A stretch of DNA of 29,236 nt from an uncultured Cocleimonas sp. (GTDB lineage Bacteria > Pseudomonadota > Gammaproteobacteria > Thiotrichales > Thiotrichaceae), in the NCBI GenBank assembly GCA_938041705.1, contig CALISP010000033.1, forward strand, positions 1 through 29,236. Direction: 5' to 3'. The position numbers and the translations under genes are program-made. The notes beneath the pieces were generated by a model. It did not search any database. It was not told where the DNA came from and saw only the letters and a program-made list of their open reading frames with translations. Below, piece after piece: positions 24,333-29,236 of this stretch (position 1 is its first letter; every line of letters starts with the position of its first letter).

Positions 24333-24352
24333 GAGACACCCCCCCACTTTTT
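24333..24352 (-). repeat. Dispersed G-tract motif, copy 7 (dnaN-recF gap)
   Basis: Minus strand reads AAAAAGTGGGGGGGTGTCTC, preceded by AAAGTATC. It is nearly identical to copy 5. It ends ten bases before the recF start and begins about 74 bases after the dnaN stop. Confidence 0.82.
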
Positions 24353-24426
24353 GATACTTTGTTTAGCTTTCTTCTAAATATATAAATATTTGTATAATTT
24401 AAAAAAGTCATAACAGAGTTAAGAAT

Positions 24427-25530
24427 TTATAACCTGATTGGCATTACAACGTAACGAGTTTGAACATCATCCGGTGAATGTAATAGAGCACTACTATCTG
24501 GAGTAGATAATTCTAATTTAACAATACTACCTTCAAGATGATTAACTGCTTCTAAGAGATAGGTGACATTGAATCCAATTTCAAATAAATCTCCAGAGTA
24601 ATTAATATCTATTTCTTCTTCAGCACTTTCATTCTCTGGATTATTACTATGTAAAGTCATAGTTCCATCTAATAATCTCAAACGTATACCACGAAATTTT
24701 TCATTTGATAGAATAGAAACTCTTGCCAAAGTACTTTTAAACTGATCTCTATCAAGCTCGATTGTATGCGAACAATTGCTAGGTATAGCAGCTTGATAAT
24801 CTGGATACTTACCGTCAATTAGCTTTGAAGTGAATCTAATATTATCTTTGTTAACCCTAATATGATTCTCACTAATCTGAAGAGTTACTGGAAGAGTACT
24901 AGTTGAATCAAGTAATCTAGATAATTCTAAAATTCCTTTTCTTGGAACGATTATTTTTAGATCTTGGTCAGATGAACTTTCTAACTGATATTCAGAAACG
25001 GCTAAACGGTGTCCATCGGTAGCAACTGAGCTTAATTTATTCTTACTTAGCTCTAATAAAAGACCGTTTAGATAATATCTAACATCTTGATTAGCCATAG
25101 AAAAAGAGACTTTTTCTAATAATGTTTTAAACTGATTTTCAGGTATAACTATCTCATCTTGAATTGGAATATCATCAAGCAAAGGATATTCATCGGCAGG
25201 CAAAGTTGCAAGTTCAAAACGACTTCGAAGACCTTTGATATGCAAACGATCACCTTCAGTTTCAAACATAACAAAACAGTCAGCTGGTAATGCTTTGCAT
25301 ATTTCAAATAATTTTCTTGCAGGTGCAGTTATTTGGCCAACTTCTTCAGCTTGAGTCGGAAATTCTGATGACATTTCAATTTCTAAATCTGTGCCAACAA
25401 GTTTCAAATTATTTTCAGTTGCATGGATCAGTATATTTTCAAGAATTTTACTCGTGTGCTTTTTTTCTACAGCACCAACAACGTGAGTTAATTGTTCAAG
25501 TAATGTTTCTTTAGAAATAGTAAGTTTCAT
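24427..25530 (-). CDS. dnaN: DNA polymerase III sliding clamp (beta subunit)
   Basis: Processivity clamp of the replicative polymerase: a homodimeric ring, each subunit made of three repeated domains. The 367 residues match the family length (E. coli 366). The N terminus is MKLTISKETLLEQLTHVVGAVEKKHTSKILENILI, domain 2 contains YYLNGLLLELSKNKLSSVATDGHRLA, and the C terminus RYVVMPIRL is the conserved Pro-Met-Arg-Leu pocket edge that binds polymerase and other clamp-interacting peptides. It follows dnaA on the same strand after a 290-base gap carrying two DnaA boxes, so it may have its own promoter in addition to read-through from dnaA. Confidence 0.99.
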   Translation of the reverse strand: MKLTISKETLLEQLTHVVGAVEKKHTSKILENILIHATENNLKLVGTDLEIEMSSEFPTQAEEVGQITAPARKLFEICKALPADCFVMFETEGDRLHIKGLRSRFELATLPADEYPLLDDIPIQDEIVIPENQFKTLLEKVSFSMANQDVRYYLNGLLLELSKNKLSSVATDGHRLAVSEYQLESSSDQDLKIIVPRKGILELSRLLDSTSTLPVTLQISENHIRVNKDNIRFTSKLIDGKYPDYQAAIPSNCSHTIELDRDQFKSTLARVSILSNEKFRGIRLRLLDGTMTLHSNNPENESAEEEIDINYSGDLFEIGFNVTYLLEAVNHLEGSIVKLELSTPDSSALLHSPDDVQTRYVVMPIRL

Positions 25531-25706
25531 AATTTTTGGTCAATGTTATGTTGTTTATATTATATATATATTAAAAGATAATAGTAATAATAAGGGCAGT
25601 GAAAAAATCTTAGTAACTAATTTAATTTATTAAAATTCAATAACTTATCGTCTATTTTAGTTGTTTATAATCCTTGTAAAACTTTACGTCGACTATGTGT
25701 ATCAAT

Positions 25707-25715
25707 TGTGGATAA
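25707..25715 (-). promoter_or_regulatory. DnaA box
   Basis: Perfect TTATCCACA on the minus strand, in the dnaA-dnaN gap, facing the box at 25742. Confidence 0.85.
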
Positions 25716-25741
25716 GTGCTACATGTAAATTACTAATAATT

Positions 25742-25750
25742 TTATCCACA
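25742..25750 (+). promoter_or_regulatory. DnaA box
   Basis: Perfect TTATCCACA on the plus strand, followed by GG, 71 bases beyond the dnaA stop codon. Confidence 0.85.
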
Positions 25751-25820
25751 GGTTTCCAAAGATTTTATACCAACTTTAATCAGTGCTTATTAAACGATAA
25801 AAAACAATATTTTATGCTTT

Positions 25821-27188
25821 TTATCGGGTTAAAGTTCTTTCTAAAATTCGGTAACTTTCATCTAAAGTTGTATCTTCTGTTCTTAATTCTTTAATTTTCT
25901 TGCAAGCATGAATTACAGTTGTGTGATCACGATTACCAAAGTAAGTCCCAATTTCTGGAAGACTATGGTTAGTTAACTCTTTCGAAAGACTCATTGCAAC
26001 CTGTCTAGGTCTAGCAATTGATCGAGTTCGTCTTTTGGAATCTAAATCTGATGTTTTAATATTATAATGCTGGGCAACAGTTTTTTTAATGTTATCGACT
26101 GTCACCATTTTGTCTTGGCTGGCGAGCTGATCACGTAAAGCATCATGAACAAAGTCTAGTGTAATATCAGTACGTTGATGTAAACGTAAACTGGCCAATA
26201 CTCGTTGTAAAGCACCTTCCAGATCTCTTACATTGGATCGAAAGCGTTTAGCTATGAAAAAAGCAGCATCTTTAGGCAATGTTAAATGATACTGCTCTAC
26301 TTTAGACGTCAATATTGCTACACGTGTTTCTAACTCAGGTGGTTCAATCTCAACGGTAAGACCCCAATTTAATCTAGAGCGAAGACGATCATCAATTCCT
26401 TCAACATCTCTTGGATATCGATCACTAGTTAAAATAATTTGTTTTTGACCTTCTAGTAAAGCATTAAAGGTATGAAAAAATTCTTCTACTGATCTATTTT
26501 TTCCTGCAAAGAATTGAATGTCATCAATTAACAATGCATCTACCGTGCGGTAATAGACTTTAAATTGATCAATGCTATTAGTTCTTAACGCAGTAATCAT
26601 ATCGTTTACAAAACGTTCTGAGTGAAGGTATACCACTTTTGCTTTTGGATTATTCTCACGTATTTTGTTGCCGATAGCATGCATTAAGTGTGTTTTTCCT
26701 AAACCAACTCCGCCATAAATAAAGAGAGGGTTATAGGACTTACCTGGATTTTCACCTACTTGTTTTGCTGAAGCTACTGCTAGTTGATTTGATTTTCCTT
26801 CAACAAAATTATCAAAGGTCATTGAAGTATTTAAATTATTAGTAAAACTTTTTTGATTAATAACTGGATCTGGATTAGAAATCTGTTCTACTTTTTTAAC
26901 CCGATTAGGTATCTCAACACTATCAGTTGTGCTTGTGGGATAAGGCAATGAATCACCAGCACCTATTTGTAATAGAACTTGGATAGTATTTCCATTTGAT
27001 ATCAATTTTATTTTTTCTTTGATAGAATCTAAATGATGATCTTTAACATGTTGATATACAAAGGTATTTGGTGCTAATAGGACTAAAATATTATCGTGTT
27101 GAGTGCCATGTAAAGTCCGCAACCAAGTATTAATTTCTTGATCCGTAAGCTCTGATTCTAATTTATTAAGGCATTGTTGCCAGAGCAT
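25821..27188 (-). CDS. dnaA: Chromosomal replication initiator DnaA
   Basis: AAA+ ATPase that binds DnaA boxes and opens the origin. The 455 residues show domain I (MLWQQCLNKLESELTDQEINTWLRTLHG) and a linker at about 80-120. The AAA+ core follows, with TFDNFVEGKSNQLA, Walker A GGVGLGKTHL (159-168), Walker B ALLIDDIQFFAGK (218-230), sensor ILTSDRYPRDVEGIDDRLRSRLNWG and box VII FRSNVRDLEGAL. Domain IV ends with the DNA-binding signature GNRDHTTVIHACKKI (418-432). The ATG at 27188 is preceded by AGGAGTCTCCAGTA, a good ribosome-binding site. It is divergent from rpmH. DnaA boxes flank the gene on both sides (25707, 25742, 27399), consistent with autoregulation. Confidence 0.99.
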   Translation of the reverse strand: MLWQQCLNKLESELTDQEINTWLRTLHGTQHDNILVLLAPNTFVYQHVKDHHLDSIKEKIKLISNGNTIQVLLQIGAGDSLPYPTSTTDSVEIPNRVKKVEQISNPDPVINQKSFTNNLNTSMTFDNFVEGKSNQLAVASAKQVGENPGKSYNPLFIYGGVGLGKTHLMHAIGNKIRENNPKAKVVYLHSERFVNDMITALRTNSIDQFKVYYRTVDALLIDDIQFFAGKNRSVEEFFHTFNALLEGQKQIILTSDRYPRDVEGIDDRLRSRLNWGLTVEIEPPELETRVAILTSKVEQYHLTLPKDAAFFIAKRFRSNVRDLEGALQRVLASLRLHQRTDITLDFVHDALRDQLASQDKMVTVDNIKKTVAQHYNIKTSDLDSKRRTRSIARPRQVAMSLSKELTNHSLPEIGTYFGNRDHTTVIHACKKIKELRTEDTTLDESYRILERTLTR

Positions 27189-27398
27189 TACTGGAGACTC
27201 CTATTCTGATGAATTAAGTAGCTAAGGTTTTTACCTTAAAATATTGGTAGATTCCGAAGACTTTAAGATTAACTGTTGAGGGACAGAATCTAATTGATTT
27301 GGATCAAATTTGTTGTATATAAAACAGATCAAAGGAACATATTTATATGATGTTATAATGATTAGAATATATGATTAAATATTACTGCTATTTATAAG

Positions 27399-27407
27399 TT
27401 ATCCACA
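27399..27407 (+). promoter_or_regulatory. DnaA box upstream of dnaA
   Basis: Perfect TTATCCACA, 211 bases upstream of the dnaA start and 34 bases upstream of the rpmH -35. Suitable for DnaA autoregulation or as part of an origin. Confidence 0.85.
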
Positions 27408-27440
27408 AGCAGTTTTTCATCTTAAATAATAATAAATAGA

Positions 27441-27469
27441 TTGACATTTATACTGTTGTAGCGTATTTT
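27441..27469 (+). promoter_or_regulatory. rpmH promoter
   Basis: TTGACA (27441-27446), a 17-base spacer and TATTTT (27464-27469), then a GC-rich stretch TTCCGCCC. A GC-rich discriminator after the -10 is typical of stringently controlled ribosomal promoters. It serves rpmH and probably rnpA and yidC. Confidence 0.7.
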
Positions 27470-27491
27470 TTCCGCCCTTTGCGTTCTCAGG

Positions 27492-27515
27492 ACTTCTTTT
27501 AATAATTAAAGAAGT
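27492..27515. repeat. Inverted repeat in rpmH leader
   Basis: ACTTCTTT (27492-27499) and AAAGAAGT (27508-27515) with an eight-base spacer form a hairpin in the rpmH 5' leader, 74 bases before the start codon. It has no following U-tract. It may affect leader stability or be part of an origin region. Confidence 0.4.
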
Positions 27516-27589
27516 GATAAGTACATTTATCGTAAGAACGTTTTATATAATTTACCACTATCTAATTTAGATATTTAATAGGTTTTATC

Positions 27590-27724
27590 ATGAAAAGAAC
27601 ATTTCAACCAAGTAATCTAAAACGCAAACGCACTCACGGATTTCGTGCACGTATGAGTACTGTTGGTGGCCGTAAGGTATTGAAATCACGTCGTGCAAAA
27701 GGTCGTGCAGTTCTTTCTTGTTAA
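27590..27724 (+). CDS. rpmH: 50S ribosomal protein L34
   Basis: The 44-residue basic protein of the large ribosomal subunit. I translated it directly: MKRTFQPSNLKRKRTHGFRA, then RMSTVGGRKVLKSRRAKGRA, ending VLSC. It matches the L34 family over its entire length; the last residues, LSC rather than LSA, are a small variation. It begins at the ATG at 27590 with only a weak TAGG eight bases upstream. It is the first gene of the divergent rpmH-rnpA-yidC block, 62 bases before rnpA. Confidence 0.98.
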   Translation: MKRTFQPSNLKRKRTHGFRARMSTVGGRKVLKSRRAKGRAVLSC

Positions 27725-27786
27725 TTTTGTTAACAAAAAAGAACAACTTAACGGCACTCTAGTAAGATAATTTACTCAGCTTTAAT

Positions 27787-28212
27787 GTGAATAAGCATTT
27801 TGTTGAAGATAATCTTCTGGATACTGTATCGATTGAAAGTGAAGAATTAATTAATTTTTACTTCACTCGCAGTCAGAAGTTACTTACTGCTGATCATTAC
27901 AAGCATGTTTTCAGTAGATCAAAACGATTTGGTAATAAGTCGTTTACGCTTTTGGCGAGAAAGAACGACCTTGGTTATCCACGCCTTGGTTTAGCTATTT
28001 CTAAAAAATCTGTTAAACAAGCCGTTGATAGAAATAGAATCAAAAGAATTTTGCGCGATAATTTTCGCCTACACCAACATGAACTTCCAAACGTTGATAT
28101 TATTGCAATGTGTAAACCACACGTACTTTCATTAGAAAGACATGAGATACATGAGCAAATAGAAATACAATGGCGTTTTATGCAAAAAAAATTCTCAACT
28201 TCAACTGATTAG
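27787..28212 (+). CDS. rnpA: Ribonuclease P protein component
   Basis: Protein subunit of RNase P, which matures tRNA 5' ends together with the RNA subunit. The 141 residues contain the family core: FYFTRSQKLLTADHYKHVFSRSKRFGNKSFTLLAR, RLGLAISKKSVKQAVDRNRIKRILRDNFR (with the RNR RNA-binding motif at about 83-85) and the closing helix. The start is a GTG at 27787; there is no ATG, GTG or TTG nearer the core. The N-terminal extension of about 24 acidic residues (NKHFVEDNLLDTVSIESEELIN) is longer than usual, since most members begin just before the F-x-R motif. No strong Shine-Dalgarno precedes the GTG. It is followed after only 12 bases by yidC. Confidence 0.95.
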   Translation: MNKHFVEDNLLDTVSIESEELINFYFTRSQKLLTADHYKHVFSRSKRFGNKSFTLLARKNDLGYPRLGLAISKKSVKQAVDRNRIKRILRDNFRLHQHELPNVDIIAMCKPHVLSLERHEIHEQIEIQWRFMQKKFSTSTD

Positions 28213-28224
28213 AGTCCGTAAACC

Positions 28225-29236
28225 ATGGATCAACAACGCCCTTTTTTATATCTAAGTTTATTCTTTCTTGGTTTTCTAATCTGGACTACGTGGCAACAAA
28301 AAAATGCCCCGCCTCCAGTTGAAACTATACCAACCACATCGATTAATTCTACGTCAATACCTACATCAGTTCCTTCTGCAACATCAGTGCCCACAGCTGC
28401 TGGAGCAACAACGGTTCCTCAAGTAGATACTGTTAATTCAGCTAAAGAAACATTAGTCCATGTTAAAACTGATGTTTTAGATATTTACATCAATACTATT
28501 GGTGGAACTATTATTCAAGCTGATTTACCAGCATATCCGGTGAGTTTAGAAGAGAAAGACACTGCAGTTCGAATTATTGATAAAGAGAAAGACTACGCAG
28601 CACAATCTGGCTTAGTACACTCAGAAATTGCTGGTAAAAAAAGTAGTGATTTAGCTCCAAATCATTATGCTAATTTCAATTCTACTAAACAAGAATACTC
28701 ACTTAAAGATGGTCAAGATACTATTGAAGTGCCTTTAACGTGGACAAAAAATGGCATAACTGTAACGAAGACATTTACCTTTGAGCGTGGAAATTATCTA
28801 GTTAAAAAGAGTCAAAAGGTTGATAACAATTCAGGTAATAATTGGTCTGCCAGCGAGTATTTACAGTTAAGTCATGCAGAGCATACGAGAGATGGTAGCT
28901 TATTAGCAGGTGATGTCGCTTATACAGGCGCTGCTTACTATAATGAAAAATATATTAAGGTAAGTTTTGATGATATCAGTGATGAAAATCTTAGCGATAA
29001 AGCTACAGGTGGTTGGGCTGCAATTATTCAACACTATTTTGTTGGTGCATGGATTCCTGAAAAAGACGCAGACAATAATTATTACACTATTTTTGACGAA
29101 TCTAAGACGCGTCACATAATTGGTGTTAAATCTCCATTAAAAATAATACCTACAGGCCAATCAGATACATTTAATAGCCAGTTTTATATTGGCCCAACTG
29201 ATCAAGACAAACTTGCTGAAATATCAAAAGGTTTAG
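28225..29236 (+). CDS. yidC: Membrane protein insertase YidC, N-terminal part (cut by window edge)
   Basis: Inner-membrane insertase that works alone or with SecYEG. About 337 codons are present and the conserved C-terminal insertase helices lie beyond the window. The start reads MDQQRPFLYLSLFFLGFLIWTTWQQ, the classic first transmembrane segment of Gram-negative YidC. A linker rich in Ser, Thr and Pro follows (about 30-75), then the large periplasmic beta-sandwich domain with IGGTIIQADLPAYP, GGWAAIIQHYFVGAWIP and FYIGPTDQDKLAEISKGL. The ATG at 28225 is 12 bases after the rnpA stop, leaving no room for yidD, which many bacteria carry between rnpA and yidC. Confidence 0.98.
   Translation, partial: MDQQRPFLYLSLFFLGFLIWTTWQQKNAPPPVETIPTTSINSTSIPTSVPSATSVPTAAGATTVPQVDTVNSAKETLVHVKTDVLDIYINTIGGTIIQADLPAYPVSLEEKDTAVRIIDKEKDYAAQSGLVHSEIAGKKSSDLAPNHYANFNSTKQEYSLKDGQDTIEVPLTWTKNGITVTKTFTFERGNYLVKKSQKVDNNSGNNWSASEYLQLSHAEHTRDGSLLAGDVAYTGAAYYNEKYIKVSFDDISDENLSDKATGGWAAIIQHYFVGAWIPEKDADNNYYTIFDESKTRHIIGVKSPLKIIPTGQSDTFNSQFYIGPTDQDKLAEISKGL

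Larger units (their letters stand above)
25531..25820. other. dnaA-dnaN intergenic region with DnaA boxes, candidate origin element
   Basis: Gene-free 290 bases. The dnaN-proximal part is extremely A/T-rich (25555-25592, including TATATTATATATATATT), suitable for unwinding. Two perfect DnaA boxes lie beyond it in inverted orientation, TGTGGATAA at 25707-25715 and TTATCCACA at 25742-25750, 26 bases apart. Clustered boxes plus an A/T-rich tract support a role in initiation or in dnaA/dnaN control. Two strict boxes alone do not prove an origin. Confidence 0.55.
27189..27589. other. dnaA-rpmH intergenic region, candidate origin region
   Basis: 401 gene-free, A/T-rich bases between divergent dnaA and rpmH; in pseudomonads the origin lies in this gap. 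Visible contents are a six-base hairpin TAAGGT-TTTT-ACCTTA (27223-27238) in the dnaA leader, one perfect DnaA box (27399-27407), the rpmH promoter (27441-27469) and an inverted repeat ACTTCTTT/AAAGAAGT (27492-27515). With a single strict box, the case for the origin being here is no stronger than for the dnaN-dnaA gap. Confidence 0.5.

Noticed and set aside
28903..29115. A 70-codon reading frame on the minus strand.
   Set aside because: It is a shadow of yidC, whose periplasmic domain is clearly encoded in the plus-strand frame.
1..29236. CRISPR arrays, tRNA or rRNA genes, complete insertion sequences, prophage genes.
   Set aside because: No regularly spaced repeats, no cloverleaf or rRNA sequence recognised, and no transposase or integrase gene in any frame.

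Overview
The window is the chromosomal replication-origin neighbourhood of a low-GC gammaproteobacterium, probably marine. The evidence is the divergent gyrB-recF-dnaN-dnaA // rpmH-rnpA-yidC block, a GyrB of gammaproteobacterial length, an AmpG permease, a purE-purK pair, a pbpC/alpha-2-macroglobulin pair and a SirB2-type membrane protein. The genus cannot be fixed from sequence alone; Alteromonadales- or Kangiellaceae-like lineages fit the base composition and gene content.

Layout. 1-7.4 kb (minus strand): a partial pbpC, cut by the window edge, follows a very large lipoprotein alpha-2-macroglobulin. 7.6-12.7 kb: an M14-type metallopeptidase and a small three-helix membrane protein (minus), then a membrane-anchored sulfatase/phosphoethanolamine-transferase-like enzyme (plus), then a MocR regulator (minus) divergent from a DUF1127 gene (plus). 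Four ACAGATTA half-sites lie between these last two. 12.8-15.5 kb (minus): a small SAM methyltransferase, a SirB2-like protein, purK and purE. 15.6-20.6 kb (minus): a secreted glycosidase-like protein with a glutamine-rich tail, an AmpG-type muropeptide permease and an ExoIII-family nuclease. 20.6-27.2 kb (minus): gyrB, recF, dnaN, dnaA. 27.6-29.2 kb (plus): rpmH, rnpA and the 5' part of yidC.

How it fits together. The right third is the conserved replication and start-of-chromosome block. It has three perfect DnaA boxes (two in the dnaN-dnaA gap, one upstream of dnaA) and a perfect ParB-binding parS palindrome inside the 3' end of recF. This places origin firing and origin segregation within a few kilobases. 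The left part is a cell-envelope set: peptidoglycan synthesis, protease trapping, envelope phospho-transfer and muropeptide import.

The most unusual feature is a short dispersed motif, consensus AAAGTRGGGGGGTGTCTTT. It occurs seven times in both orientations, almost always beside a gene end: in gene gaps, across a stop codon, and once inside the last codons of a gene. It does not match any standard terminator or operator that I recognise. A second unexplained element is a roughly 132-bp segment closed by a 16-bp inverted repeat with one bulged base, in the leader of the glycosidase-like gene.
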